Source: Euryodendron excelsum
Lineage: Eukaryota; Streptophyta; Magnoliopsida; Ericales; Pentaphylacaceae
NCBI GenBank assembly: GCA_033060915.1
Contig: CM065394.1
Location: 29,623,501 to 29,687,500 of the forward strand
Reading direction: 5' to 3'
DNA: 64,000 nt
Shown: in pieces, positions 21,563 to 35,470 of the stretch
Position numbering within the stretch: the stretch's first letter is position 1
How the letters are laid out: each line of letters starts with the position of its first letter
Position numbers and translations under genes: made by a program
The notes under the pieces: model-generated
Seen by the model: only the letters and a program-made list of their open reading frames with translations
What the model was told of the DNA's origin: nothing
The model's database searches: none

Positions 21563-24500
21563 AATGCACCGATTTTTCATCGGGCTCTTGCCCGAACTAC
21601 GAATGACCTAATTCTCGCCAAATGAGATATGTAGGCAACCTAAAATGGTGTGGTCATAAATTTTATTTCAACTCCAATCCCTTTTTCAAAAATTCCAATC
21701 AATTCCAAGATTCTATTTCAAACTCCTTCAAAACCCTTATTATTTTCAAATTTCTTTAAGAAACTTGCGTCATGCATCATCCATCCGAAAAGTGATGACT
21801 AGACCCCATTTTCAAAATTCTAAAAGTGGATATTAAGTGGACAATAGTAACCGGTTATTCTAGTGAGTGAACAAAGGGTGATTAGACATGTAGGTACTGA
21901 AAGGGCAGGGTAGAGTGATGATCTTAGGATATCTTCCCTGCACGTAACCAACCCCCGGACCATAGATTTCTGTTTCCGAAAGACCAAAATGGAGTTATTT
22001 TCAAAGAGGGCTTAATCATTTCAAAAGGTTGCCAAACAACCTATTTTCCTAAAAATCCTCTCTGGAGGGAGTTTTAAAAAACCCTTTTTTAAAAAAACTC
22101 TAAGTTTAATCTTCAGATTAACGCTTAGTTCTAGGTGCCCTAACTCACCTTTATCAAGTTAGGTGGCGACTCCTATTTTTCTAAAAAGCCCTTAGTCAAA
22201 TCAATTTTCAAACCTAGTCGCACTTGTCCTTCTAGGAGGATGAGTTCTAGTGACAGAGTTCCGTGCTTTAGGGTCTCCGAGCCGAAAGGACTTTGGACAC
22301 CTCAAAAACCGGGGCGGTACAACACAAGGTTGGTTTTTTATATACATTTACGTGATTCTCCTCTTCTCTCTTCTCTCTCCTAATCCACTTGGGTTTTCTT
22401 CTATTTTAATCTCATATCTTCTTTCCCCCCTTTCTTGCATGCTTGAAACAAGAGAATCCCCAATTCATGTGTAGAAAGGATGGTTGAAAGTCAATATGTC
22501 AGGGGCTTTTTTCTAATCCAACCTTAGACCATGTCGATTCGGCCCCCTTTATTATATGGTGAAGCCAACCTTGTATGTTCACGACCCTACTTGTATTGTG
22601 CATACCATACTCATGCATCTCTTCAAAATTGTTTTCAAAACTTGCATCAAAAATCTCTTTCAAAAGTTGCATTAAAAATCTCCTCTTTCAAACTTGTTTT
22701 CAAAATCACAATCCTAAGATGATTCTAGCCGGTCCATGGTTAGGGTTATTTTAAGAAAGTGTTACATAAGTTTTGGGTGTAAACCCTAAAATTGTTTTTG
22801 TTAAAACCATAATCTTAAAGTAATTCTAGCCATTCCATGATTAGAGTTGCTTTAGGAAAGTGTTATATTTAATGAGACCAATATGGTCTATATTTTCAAA
22901 TCTTTGTTGTTTTCAAAACCACAATCCTAGAATGGTTCTAATCTTCCTATTGTTAGAGTCGTTTTAGGAAAGTGAGATATTTTTAGAGACTTGCAAAAGT
23001 CCATATTCCATTCTCTCTCCAATTTTCTTTTCAAACTTACTTTCCAAAGCTTTAATTCTCTCTAAAATCTCTTTTCAAATCCACTTTCTAAAACCTCTTT
23101 TCCAATATACTTTTTAAAAACTCCCTCCAATCTCTTTTCCAAAATTGCTTTCCAAAAACTCTCTTTAAATCTCTTTTCTAAAAACTCCCTTTTCAAAGTT
23201 CTACTTTCCACAATCTATTTTTCTTGAAGTCCAAGTCAAGCCCTAGAGCCAATAATTAGAAAACCCTAATTCCCACTTCCTTTTACACATTAAATCTTAG
23301 ATTTCCAAGATCCATTTTCTACACCAAAATCATAAACTTCCAAATCTAAGATTTCCAAAACTCCATCTTTCTAATTCCATACCAAATTTAGGAAATCAAA
23401 TCAAATCCTCCGTTTTTTCAAACAAAATCAAATCATCTCTTTTTGAAAATCTAATCTTTTATTTTAGGAAATAGAAATCAAACATTTTCTAATTTCAAAT
23501 ATTTCATAATCTCAACCTTTTCTAATTTTATACCTTTCCAAATCCCAACTTTCTAAGGGCTGAATTTTTCAATCTTTCTTAAACTCAAATTTTTCTAAAT
23601 CTTAACTTTTCAAAACTCAAACTTACAAACCTTTCCTAAATTCAAACTTTCCAATCTTTCTAAATCTAAACATCTCTTAGTTTTTAAACTTTCCAATTCC
23701 AAATCTTTCTAAAATTTTAAAACTTTCTAAATACTAAACCTTTCTTAAATCAAAATTCCAAATTCAAATCTTTCCAAAATCAACTCTTTCTAAAATGAAA
23801 CTTTCTAAATTCAAAACTTTCCTAATTTGAAACTTTCTAAATTTAAAACTTTCCTAAGTTGAAACTTTCTAAATTCGAAACTTTCCTAAGTTGGAACTTT
23901 CTAAATTCAAAAGTTTCCTAATTTGGCACTTTCCTAAAATGAAACTTTCCTATTTCGAAACTTTCCTAATTCAAAGATTTTTTAAAAATTCAATCTTTCT
24001 TAAATTCCAACTTTCCAAATTTTTCCAAAGTCAAATATTCAAGTCAAATATTTTCCAACTATTCCAAATCATATCTTTCTTAATCTCAAGTCTTTCCAAA
24101 ATCTTATTTTTCCTAATTCTAGGTTTTCTAAAGCCGAACTTTCTACAATCAAACTTCTTAATTCCAAATTAGGTATTTTCTAATGCGTGTTTCAACCCTA
24201 GATTACCTAAGTCCTAGGATGTCTAAATCCTAGTTCAACCCTAACCCTAAAGTTAGGAAGTTTCTAACTCTTTTTCAAAAACTCTTTTCTAAAAACCAAG
24301 ATGGTTTTCAACTTTCAATTAAGGTCTACATGTTTTCAAAATTCCTTTTTTCTAAACTAAGTCCAATTCCAATCTTCCATTCTAAGTTCCAAATCAAACA
24401 CCTTTTCAAATTAAATCTTCTATTTTCAATCGGACTCTTGTCCAAACTACGACTGACCTGATTCCCAACAAAGGGATACGTAGGCAACCCTCATGGGTGC

Positions 24501-25252
24501 GATCACAACCTTTTTCAAACTTCTAATTCCATGATCTATTTCAAGTTTCTAATTCTAAAGTCTATTTTTAAATCTCAAATTTCAATTTTTAAAACATTAT
24601 CTTAAAATCAAATCAAGTCTTCTCAAATCTATTTTCAGAATCAAATCAAATTCTTACACTTGCATGTCATGTATCATGTCAAACTTCTTTTTAAAATTAT
24701 TTTCTAAAGTGGATAGTTTTGAACAATTGTTAATCAAAGATTTCGAATTAGTGAACCTAGGGTAAACAAACATGTACGTACTGCAAGGGCGAGATAGGAT
24801 GATGGCTTACTGCATCTTCCCTATACGTAACCAACCTCCGAACCTAGAATCACTGTTTTCAAAGACCAAATGGAGTTATTTTCAAAAAATGGCTTAAATC
24901 TTTCTTAAGGTTGCCAAACAACCTATTTTCTTAAAAATCCTCTCTTGAGGAAGTTTTTAAAATCTTTTCAAAAACCCTAGGTGTAATATTCAGATTCTCC
25001 TTAGTTTTGGGTGACCTAACTCACCTTAATCAAGTAAGGTGGTGACTGCAAATTGTTTTCCAAGAGCCCTTATTCAAAATCAATTTCAAATTCAAACCTA
25101 AACACACTCATTCTTCTAGGAGGATGAGTTCTAACGAGAGAGCACTATGTTTCTCTCACTTGTCTTTTTCTAAGCGTCAATATACAGTATATGCAATTCA
25201 AGGAAAAAGAGGTACAAAAAAAGAAAATAGAGAAAAGAAACAGTGACACAAG

Positions 25253-26195
25253 TCCTATCCCCTTACTCCTAGCAAAGTCTAACCTAATTAATTCTCAAAG
25301 GTTTCCCAACTTGTTCCTTTAAAAATTTATTTTCAAAGTCCATTCTGTCAATCATCAAGTTTCTTAAACTTTTTCCTTCAAAAATTTTATTTTCAAAATT
25401 AATTCTTAAGGTTCCTTAATTTTTTTTTCCAAAAGCTATTTCAAAATCAAGGCCTAAAGTCATTTTCAAAATCAAATCTCAAAGGTTTCAATCAAAATCC
25501 ATCTCAAAACTTTTCTAAGCCTCTTCTTCTAATGGTTTCTATTCCAATTCAGTTTCAAGGTTTTCTAAAACTTTTTCCTTCAAAAAGTCTTGCTCAAAAT
25601 CAATCTTCAAAGATTTTCAAAGTTTCAATCCCCAAAACTCTTCCTTCCAAAGTTTATATCAAATTTGAAATTTCCTAAATTCAAAATCTATTTCAAAGGT
25701 TTTCTAAACTTTTCCTTCAAAAGTTTTATTCAAAATTCCTTTTCAAATGCTTTTCTAAGCTTTTCTTTCAAAAAATTTTATTTTAAGACCCCCTAAGTTT
25801 CTCGGGGTCTTCTATGCTAAAAAGGTTCCCTCCTTCAAAGGTTTTATATATTTTTCCTTCAAAAAAATTTTATTTTAAAAATTTGCTAACTTTTTTTCTA
25901 ATTTCAAAAAATTTTGGCAAAGTCTCATTTATAAATAGTCCCTACAATGCCCAAGATGAAACAACAGAACACAAGTCGTGCGCCCCACAGCATCATAATC
26001 ACGTAGCACTAACACACATAAAACAATCTGTGCACATTTTTAGAATTTTTAAATTTTCTAATATATGTTCTATTTTTCAAAAATCCAATAGTTGTCGAAA
26101 TTTTCACAAAATCTCTCAAAACTACTTCAAATATTTTCTAAAATATTCTTATATTTCTCTAAATATCAAACTCAAATAATTCCATCAATTTCTCC
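25253..26195. other. T/C/A-rich low-complexity sequence between L1 and L3
   Basis: The plus strand is poor in G and made of variants of TTTTCAAAATC and CTTTTCCTTCAAAA. A TATA-like TTATAAATAGTCC is near 25930. It resembles the transcribed half of the LTR family but I cannot align it to L1-L7. It is the DNA that flanked the ORF at 2723-2962 before L1 inserted. Confidence 0.5.
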
Positions 26196-29100
26196 TATGT
26201 CCCAGGACCGAACTTGCCTCTTGGCCATAACACGTTTACCAAAGGACGAGATACCTTTGAAAACCAACTCATCACAAACTATCAGAATGGTGAAAACACT
26301 TAAAATCTGGGTTAACAACAGTGCCTGCTAACCCATTCTGGTGAAAAATGACCAAACTGCCCCATGGCCCCTTTTGGCACGCTTCTTGAGAAAGTACTTA
26401 AGTCCTCATAGTGGTAAGTTCACCCTTCCATGATTGTCTCAAAGACAATTTGGAGTGTTTCAGTGCCTTCTAGTAACCTCCGAATCAATTTTGAGAGCAT
26501 ATGATGAAAATAACCGTTTTACCCCTAAGCATCTGATTGCCTCTAGGAAACATACCGACTCTAGGTATCAAACTGGTTATCTCCCAAGGATGCTTCTCAT
26601 AGTATTCCTAATCTTTTAATGCCTTTCAGATCATTTCGAGTCTATTCCAGCAAGCCCAGTGCAAAATGATCATTTTATCCCTGGTGGGTCAGTTGCCTTT
26701 ACCACCCACACCAGCTTTGGGCATCAAATCAGAAACCCCTCGGAACACTCTCGATGTTATTTCCAACCTTCAAGCCTCCTCACGGGTCACTTCGTATCCA
26801 TTCTAATGTTTTTTCAGTTCAAATGATTGTTTTACCCCTAATGGGCCAGCAGCCTTCTCAAATATTTCAACATTGTTTCTTAAGTTTGTTACCTTTGGGC
26901 CACTCTTTCAAGGGTTCCTGTCTATCCCCAGCCTTCCAGATCATTCCTAGATTTTTTGGAGTCGCTCCTAGTGAAGCCAAACCAAAAATTGCATGATACT
27001 CACTAGGACAGGCCCTAAATCTTTTGTCTTGCGTCCCAAAGGTCAACAAATACGTTTCTTGCCACTTTAAAACTTTTCTAAGTGGCCAGTGCCACTCCTA
27101 GTGGCGCCAGGGTTAAATTGCACTAGCACCACTACAATAGGCGCCAGTTCTTATTTCAATTGCCTATAAATACAGACCCTCCCCCTGCATAAAAAGGATC
27201 CTCAAACTCAGTCTCCCTGAAAGAAAAAGCTCGAATTCTCTTAAAACCCTAATTCTCTCAAGTCTCTTCAAACCCTAGCCTCCATACACTCAAAGCTTAG
27301 TTTCAAATATACCCTATATACTCAAATGTAAGCCTCAAAACATCCATTGAAGATCAAGTGTTACATCTTCAAATCTCTCAAAGTTCAAGTTAAGTAAAGC
27401 AAACAAAGCAATCAAAGGAGGAAGAAGACAAGGTTGGTTTTCTATTTACTTTTATGTAATCCCCTTCTCTCTTCTCCCTTCTAACCAATTTGGATTTTCT
27501 TATAATTTAATCCTCATCTTCTACCCCTTCTTCTTGCATGCTTAAAACAAGGGACTCCCCAATCCATGCCTAGGAAAGATTATTAAAGGTCACCGTGTTG
27601 AGAAATTTCTTCAAGTTCGACTTAAGACGGTGTGGGTTCGGTCCCCTTAATTATGTGGTAAAGCCCAACCTTGTATGTTCACGTCCCTATTACATTGTGA
27701 TTATCATGTTCATATATTGCATCCAAAATTGTGTTCAAAGTTGTTTTCAAACTTGCATCAAAGTTCTTTTTCAAAACTTGTATTCAAAACTTCCTTTTTT
27801 CAAACTTGTTTTCAAAATTACACCCCTAAAATGATTCTAGCCATTCCATGGTTAGGGTTGTTTTAGGAAAATATTACATTCAATATGACCATCAAGTTCC
27901 AAATTTTGGGTTCAAACCCTAAATTGTTTTTATCAAAGCCACAATCTTAAGATGATTCTAGCCATTTCATGATTAGGATTGTTTTAGGAAAGGTGTTACA
28001 TTCAATGTGATCATTATGGTACATATTTCAAATCCTAGTTGTTGTCAAAATCACAACCCTAGAATGGTTCTAATCTTCCCATGGTTAGAATCATTTTAAG
28101 AAAGTGAGTTATTCAAAAGACTTGCAAAAGTCCATATTCAAACCTTTTTTTCAAATAGTTTTGCAAATTTACTTCCAAAAAACTCTTTTCAAATATCTAC
28201 TTTACAAAAACTCTTTGTCTTGAAGTCCAAGTCAAGCCCTAGAATCCATGATTAGAAAACCCTAATTCCTTTCTTGAAATCATCACTTTCAATTTTGCCT
28301 CAAATCATAGGTTTCCAATTATTTTCTACATCAAATCATAGATTCTCAAAACCCTTTTTCCACCAAATCGTAGATTTTCAAATCAAAGATTTTCAAAACT
28401 CAACCTTTCCAACTCCATGTCAAATCAAATCTTCCAATTTTGAAAACCAAATCAAATTCTTTAATTTTGGAAACAAAATCAAATCATCTATTTTTAAAAA
28501 TAAAGTCCAATATTCAACTTCGGGAAATAGAAATCAAATATTTTCTAATTCCAATCTTTCCTAATTTCAAATATTTCTAAATCCCAACTTTCTAAATTTC
28601 AAACTATCAAATCTTTCTTAATTTTAATCTTTCCTAACTTCAATCTTTCTTAAATTCAAACTTTTAAACCTTTCTTAATTTCAAACTTCAAAGTCTTTTT
28701 AAATTTCAAATCTTTTTAAGTTCAAATCTTTCTAAATTTATAACTTTCCGAACTCAAATCTTTCCAAAATCAACTCTTTCTTACAAAGGAAACTTTCCTT
28801 ATTTGAAAACTTTCCTAAAATGGAACCTTTCTAACTCAAAGCTTTCTTAAGTTCAAGTTTTCCAAATTTTAACTTTCCAAATTCCTCTAAATCAAAATTT
28901 TCCAAATCAAGTTAAATCTTTACAAGTCTTTTCCAAATCAAGTGTTTCTAAATCAAATCAAATCCTTTCCTAATATTTCTTAAATCTGACTTTACTAGTT
29001 CGAAACTTTCTAAAAATAAAACTTTCCTAAAATGGAACTTTCTTAATTCAAAACTTTCTAAAATCAAGCTTTTTCAAAACCAAACTTTTCAAGTACATGT

Positions 29101-30127
29101 TTAAACCCTAGGTTACATAGATCCTAAGATGTCTAAATCCTAGTTCAACTCTGAACCTTAAGTTAGGAAGCTTCAATTCTTTTCAAAAACTCTTCTTTAA
29201 ACTTAAGTAGAAATCAAGATGGTTTTAAAACTTCAATCCGAGTCAAGACGATTTCAAAATTCTATTCTAACTTTCCAAAACAAGTCCAAGTTCTACTCCT
29301 CAAGTTCAAGTTTAAATCAAATCTCAATTTCAAATCAAAGTTCATTTTCAAATCAAAGTTCAATTTCCAATCATCCAATCAAAGTTCAAATCAAACTCTT
29401 TTTATATCAAACTTTTCAAAGGCCTCAAAGTGTCTTTTCAAATCAAACAAGACCCCAAAATGTCTATTTTTAATTGGACCCTATGTCCAAATTACGATTG
29501 ACTTGATTCCCAACAAAGGGATACGCAGACAACCTTCATGAGTGCGGTCACAATCTTTTTCGAACTTCAAATTCTCTTTTCAAATTTATTTTTAAAATCA
29601 AATCCTTTTCTTGTGCTTACATATCATACATCATATAATTCTTTAAAGTGAATAGTATTCTACATTTGGACAAATCAAATATTCTAAATGAGTGAACCTA
29701 GGGTGAATAGACATGTACGTATCACAAGCGCAGGATAAGGTGATAGCCTAGTGTATCTTCCCTATACATAACTAACCTCTGAATCTAGAATCACTATTTT
29801 CAACGACCAAAACAAAGTTATTTTTAAAAAAGAGCTTAAATCTTTCCAAAGATTGCCAAACAACCTATTTTCTCCACAAAAAAAAAAAAAAAGTCCCTCT
29901 CTTAAGGAAGTCTTCCAAAACCTTTTTAAATCCCCTAAGTTTAATCTTCGGACTGTACTTAGTTTTAGGTAACCAAACTTACCTTAACAAAGTTAGTAAG
30001 CCCTTATTCAAATCAATTTCTAATTCAAATCTAGTCACACTAGTCCTTCTAGGAGGATGAGTTCTAACGAGAGAGTATCGTATTTTTCTCATAGGTATTT
30101 CTCGAGTGTGAAAATTGGGGGGCGATA
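26196..30127 (+). mobile_element. L3: 5'-truncated giant LTR copy
   Basis: Family sequence starts abruptly near 26196 (CTATGTCCCAGGACCG), corresponding to ~600-800 bp inside a full copy. It then runs in order through the repeated U3 motifs, TATA (CTATAAATACAG near 27168), the GCATGCTT block near 27535 and the G-poor tract. It ends near 30127 with a diverged terminus (GGGGGGCGATA). The missing 5' end prevents a target-duplication test. The divergence suggests an older copy than L7. Confidence 0.8.
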
Positions 30128-30199
30128 GCGCCTGAAAATACAATAAGCCATTTAATACGATTTCACTATAAAATTTTATTACTTTACATTTAAATGAAC

Positions 30200-31895
30200 A
30201 TATCATCGTATCTAATGTGCCTTCGACCCCTGGGTACCCTTTTTTAGTGCGCAGGGTAGAATTCCCAACCTATAGGCAAGTGATGCTTCTATACCATACG
30301 ATGTAAGGATCATTGTATGCCATAGGCATACAAGAAATCTCGCCGTCAACAACACGGTCCCCCCTATGTCCCTAGTTTGTGATATGTTGATGGTGATAGA
30401 GACTCCAATCTATTATGGTCTTTCCCCTCCGCTCTATCTTATGCAAATCCCTCCCGGTGTTTATGTGCTGGGGTATGTACTGTCTCATCCTAAACCGTCG
30501 CATAACTCGATCTAGTAGATGGAACTCAACAGTGTCAAAGCACATGAGAGGGAGTGATGCCCTTCAAATGTCACTCCTAAGACGGCAATAGTGCGACAAA
30601 TAATCCATATAAGCCTTGTATGGGGTCCAAACAAACTGAACAATACAAATTTAGATGGATGTAAATTATGGGGTACAATCAATTATAACGTATAGTGTAA
30701 GATGGATGTAAATACATAATTTTAATATAGAACTCACATCCTAGTGTCGAAGTCGGTCCAACTAATCCTGATGAGGACATGGGTGGACACGGGTGGACAC
30801 GTTTGTCAATAGGAAATTGTCATGCCACCTACCCCCTAATAGTCCAGGGAAAAACTGTACTGTGTCAATCAGTAATGACTGTTGCGAAGCTATATTAGCT
30901 ATCGCCATCCGCTTGGGTGACATCTGAGGGAATCTCTCATATGCCCAAATCTAATTAATCAAAGATAGAAAATGATAATAATGTCATATGATGGTAAAAA
31001 TGTAAGAAAAACATACATAGGGAAATATTAAGGATACCTGCAGCAATGTCAAGGGGCCTGCGATCTCAGAACTGGTACTACATACGGCATGACACAACCC
31101 CCTCTACAACGATGCACAAACAACACTACCCTAGCTATATTCGCCACTAATATCGAAGTCCGCTAGTAATGGTAAGTAAATAGGCTTGAACAAGGTACCA
31201 GAGTGTTTTGGCATCATGACCTTGGCAATAAATATGAGTATAAATACTCTAGGATGACACTGTACTGTGACTTTATCGTATCATCTACAAGTGCCCCAAA
31301 TCTCTAAGATAACCATTTGATCTTCACCCGATTGTCTTTAAAATGTGGGGGCCGGAGGCAACACTTAAATGATGCACAAAAATAGGGGCCCAACTCCTTG
31401 GTGAGGCTACACCGGGGGAACCTATAACAGCCATCCCATCAACCAGAAGCCCATATATAATGGACACATCCTATAAAATAACTGTGGCCTCCCCGACAGG
31501 ATGGAAAGTGTGAGTCGCCCGGTGCCATCTCTCAACCATGGCAGTGAGCAAAGCATGATCGTACTGTATCCGATCCACATGGTAAACACCATAGAAACTG
31601 GCTCTAATAAGATAAGGTATAATACGGGGGTATACGTCGTCAGTGAATAAACACGTGTCCCCTCGACGGCAATTCATAGGCTGAATAACCTGTCAATCAA
31701 ACAAAAATATTGTGTTATAAGATGGTAGTAGTTGCCAATAAATTTTAATTTATAAACTTTCAATGTGAAATACGTAAAAGTACTAAAAACCATACCTTAT
31801 GGTCCTACATAGCCTGTGAACGATGATTGCCGTATAAGGTAAGTACAGTAGGACTGATCGGTCCACCATCTTGCTGTTGTGATGTCGTACTAGAT
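30200..31895 (-). pseudogene. Plant mobile domain (PMD / MAIN-like, PP7-long-form-like) pseudogene
   Basis: Minus-strand pieces match the PMD family. Exon 1 (~31895-31797) has GGPISPTVLTLYGNHRSQA and ends at a GTATGG donor. Exon 2 (~31687-31036) has CRRGDT, then VERWHRATHTFHPVGEATV, the conserved R/H-T-HTFH-GEAT-T core, and ends TGCAG|GTATCC. Exon 3 (~30957-30738) begins IWAYERFPQMSPKR. Exon 4 (~30645-30200) has PYKAYMDYL, then VMRRFRMRQYIPQ and DPYIVWYRSIT. Intron acceptors with CAG or TAG precede each exon. Stops and frame changes interrupt exon 2 (after KTIG) and exons 3-4, so it is dead. Known PMD proteins either act in silencing (MAIN, MAIL1) or are carried by transposons; which class this was cannot be told. 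Confidence 0.85.
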
Positions 31896-33544
31896 GATAG
31901 ATCTTGATCTTAAGATGATTCTAGTTATTTTGTGGTCAGGGTTGTTTTAGAAAAGTGTTATATTCATAGTGATCATTATGGTCCAAATTCCAAATCCTTG
32001 TTTTTTTTCAAAATCACAACCCTATAATGGTTCTAATATTTACATGGCTAGAATTGTTTTAGGAAAGTGAGATATTCAAAAGGATTTCAAAAGTCCATAT
32101 TCAAACCCCTTTTCAAATTGCTTTTCAAACTCTTTCTAAAAATCTTTTCAAAAATCTCTTTCTAAAAACTCTCTTCAAAAATTTCTTTCTAGAAACTCTC
32201 TTCAAAGATCTCTTTTTCAAAAAAATCTTTTTCGTGGAGTCCAAGTCAAGCCCTAGAAACTATGATTACGAAACCCTAGTTTCTTTCTTAAAAACATGAC
32301 TTCCTCTTTTGCCTCAAATCATAGATTTCTAAAACCTCTATTTTCTACATCAAATCATAGGTTTCCTAAACCTCTTTTTTCACCAAATCATAGGTTTCCA
32401 ATTCTAAGATTTTTTAAAATTCAACATTTCTAATTCCATGTCAAATCCAATCTTCCAATTTAGAAAACTAAATCAAATCTTCCCATTTAAGAAACTAAAT
32501 CAAATTCCCCGAGTTTGGAAATAAAATAAAATCATCTATTTTTTAAAATAAAATCTAATTTTCAACTTTAGGAAATAGGAATCAAGTCTTTCCTAATCTA
32601 AACCTTTCAACCTTTCCTAAATTCAAACTTTTCAATCTTTCCTAATTTCAAACTTCCAAATCTTTCCAAATTTTAATCTTTTTAAACTCAAAACTTTTCA
32701 AATTCAAATCTTTCCAAAACCAACTCTTTCCTAATTTAAAAACCTTCCTAAAATGAAACTTTCTTAATTTGTCACTTTCATAAAATGGAACTTTCTTATT
32801 TTGAAACTTTCCTAATTCAAAACTTTCCAAATTCAATCTTTCCTAAATTCTAACTTTCTAAACTATTTCAAATCAAATCCTTTTCAAATCTTTCTTAAAT
32901 TTCATCTTTCCTAACTTTAAGTTTTCTAAACTCAAATTTTCCTTAATCCAACTTCTCAAGTCTAGATCAAACTCTCTTATTTCAAGTCTATGCTCCAACC
33001 TTAGGTTACCTAAATTCTAAGATACCTAAACCTTAGTTCAACCCTAATCCTAAGTTAGGAAGTTTCAACTCTTTTCTAACACTCCTTTCTAAACTAAGAT
33101 GGTTTTTCAACTTCAATTTTAGTCAAAATATTTTCAAAACTCAACTCTTTCTTTTCCAAATCAAGTTCAAGTTCTCTTTCAAAGTTCAAACCCTTTTCTA
33201 AGTTCAATCCTAAGTCTAAGGTCAATTTCAAGTCAAATTTCAATTTCAAATCTTCTATTCAGGTTCAAATCAAATCTTTTCAAGTCAAACTTTTTAAAAA
33301 CCTAAAAGTGTCTATTTTCAATCAGATTCTTGTCTGAATTACTACTGACTTGATTCGTAACAAAGGGATACGTACGCAACCCTCATGGGTGCGGTCATAA
33401 CCTTTTTTAAATTTTTAATTCCATAATCTTTTTCAAGTTTCTAATTCCATAATCTATTTCAAATTTTCAATTTCATAACCTTTTTCAGACTTTAAATCCT
33501 CTTTTTAAATCTATTTTCAAAATCAAATCTTTTCCTTGCACTTG

Positions 33545-35008
33545 TGAATAGCTTCCAAAGATGATATAAAATTGAGCTTCCCCGCAAGAGAACGGGTGTC
33601 GCGATTGAAGTATAAACCGGTAGTGTCTGGTATCATTCTCTCCGAAGGGACCAAGCCAAATATAGGCGTCACATAGGCAAACAACCAACAATTTGATTTG
33701 AATTAGAAATTCACTTGAATAAATTGAATCTAACTACAAAGAAAATCGAAAATATATTGATGATGAGAGGATTTTGACTACCAAATTAAACTAATTAAAC
33801 CAAGTGTTAAAAACAATTCTAACTAGATTTAAAAACAATTAACGAAAGGCTTGGAAGCAATTGCTTCAATCTATCAATTCTCTACAAGGTCTTTAATGGA
33901 GATTTGTATAACTCAAGTCAAGGCTCACTCCATGGATCCTTGACTCGAAGGCTTTTGACCATAGAAACTCGAATTCATGTTCAATTGAGTGTGGATTGAT
34001 GTTCAATTGTGGGAATCATAGAGACAAACCATTAATTGTGCAATTCCTATACCAATTAGTTAATTATGCATAACAATTACCAACATAGATTATGAATCTA
34101 AGTGTTCTATGGATCTACAAATCAATTGAAATGAATTTGAAGAAAAACATAAGATAGATCATTGAAGTTCTTTTTACCTCCATTGAAGTCCTTGAAGATC
34201 CTTGGTAGATCTCCATAATTACATCCAAGAGATGTCTAGCTAATTGATTCTATGAGAGAAAGTATGAAGAAATGTAGATCTTACATTTAATTGAAAGAAA
34301 ATTAGTGTTTGGATACAAAGAAAATGAAGGAAAGCAAAGGAAAATACAAGAAAATAAAGTTTCTCTCACTACTCTACTCATAAATACAAAGAAATCTAAG
34401 AAAAACTAAGAAAAAATGAGATCACCCCCAAAATCGCGTACAAACCAATATTTATAGCAGTAACAATAACACAGAAGGCGCCGGGACCGTAAGTACGATC
34501 CAAATACCATACGTACGGAGAGTTGACCGTACGTGCGGACTTCGTACAATCCCATATACGCTGTTTAAAGCTCTCTGAAGTTTGAATTTTCTACAGACCG
34601 TACGTACTGTGAACAGTCTCGTACGTATGGTTGAACCACCATATGTATTGTTGGCTTCACTGTATGTATTTGAATAGATCTTCAAAAGTTATATAAAATC
34701 GATATGTTATGGGCTCTGGTAGCCTTTCTGGTTTGGGAGATATGGTCCTTCAAAGTTTCAGCTCTGTGTTTTTCAGCTGGTTGTACCACAGCTTTAACAG
34801 CTTGTACATTGACAGCATCCTTTTGAAAAACACACTCTTCCTTCATCTGAAATGCGCCCGAAACCCTCCACATTATGCTTGAAACCTATACAAAGCAAAG
34901 TAACTTTAATTGATACTAAAATCTAATTAAAGAAGCATATAAACTCCTAAACTAAGGCTAACAATTGGCAAATTAAGGTGTTATAATTGCATTTTTAGAG
35001 TGCAATCA
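33545..35008 (-). mobile_element. 1,464-bp solo LTR of an unrelated family, nested in L5
   Basis: On the minus strand the element runs TGATTGCACTCTAAAAATGC to GCTATTCA. It is flanked by perfect ACTTG duplications (33540-33544 and 35009-35013). L5 reads continuously across the site (GCACTTG|CATGTCA, as at 24654 in L1). A minus-strand TATA box (CTATAAATA) lies at ~34450-34458. The U3 side holds clustered CGTACG palindromes (34490-34650). No coding domain is visible, so it is a solo LTR by size and structure. Its lineage is not recognised. Confidence 0.88.
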
Positions 35009-35470
35009 ACTTGCATGTCACGTATGATGCTAAACCTCTTTTCTAAGCTCTTTTCAAAGTGGTCGTAATTGGACATTTATTAGTCGAAGATTCTAATTAA
35101 GTGAACCTAGGGTGAATAGACATATAGGTACCGCGAGGGTGGGGTAAGTTGATGATCTTTGGATATCTTCCCTACACGTAACCAACCTCCAAACCTAGAT
35201 TATTATTTTCAAAAATCAAAATAGGGTTATTTTCAAAAAGGGCTTTAAATCTTTCCAAAGGTTGCCAAACAACCTATTTTCTTTAATAACCTCTCTTGAT
35301 GAAGTTTTCAAAACTTTTTCAAAAATTCTAAGTTTAATATTCGGATTGCACTTAGTTTTAGGTGACCTAACTCACCTTAACCAAGTTAGGTGGCGACTCT
35401 ATACCTTTTTCTAAAAGCCTTTATTCAAATCAATTTTCAATTCAAACCTATCCTTCTAAGAAGATGCATT

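Larger units (their letters stand above)
17432..22321 (+). mobile_element. L4: solo giant LTR of a divergent subfamily, nested in L1
   Basis: It begins TGTAAGCACCCC at 17432 and ends GGGCGGTACA at 22321. Flanking duplications are perfect: ACACA at 17427-17431 and 22322-22326. L1 resumes immediately with AAGGTTGG. Its length is 4,890 bp. The U3 (17432 to ~19240) differs from the other copies: it has repeated CCGGGACC/GACCAACACC units and a ~210-bp tandem with a palindrome. A TATA box (CTATAAATAGAG) is near 19241. The distal half returns to the family pattern: the GCATGCTT block near 19613, the TACGAATGACCTAATTC motif near 21598, and the AGTTAGGTGGCGACTCC hairpin near 22159. Confidence 0.93.
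2989..25248 (+). mobile_element. L1: solo giant LTR, split by L2 and L4
   Basis: It starts with TGTAAGCACCCC at 2989. Its own sequence lies in three arms: 2989-3603, 16190-17431 and 22327-25248, about 4.78 kb in total. The arms join without loss once the two nested LTRs and their duplications are removed. A TATA box (CTATAAATACGG) is near 17160. The terminus GTGACA at 25243-25248 is diverged from the family GCGACA. The flanks share ACAAG (2984-2988 and 25248-25252), with one base overlapping the LTR end, so the duplication is 4-5 bp. No internal retrotransposon region was found. Confidence 0.8.
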
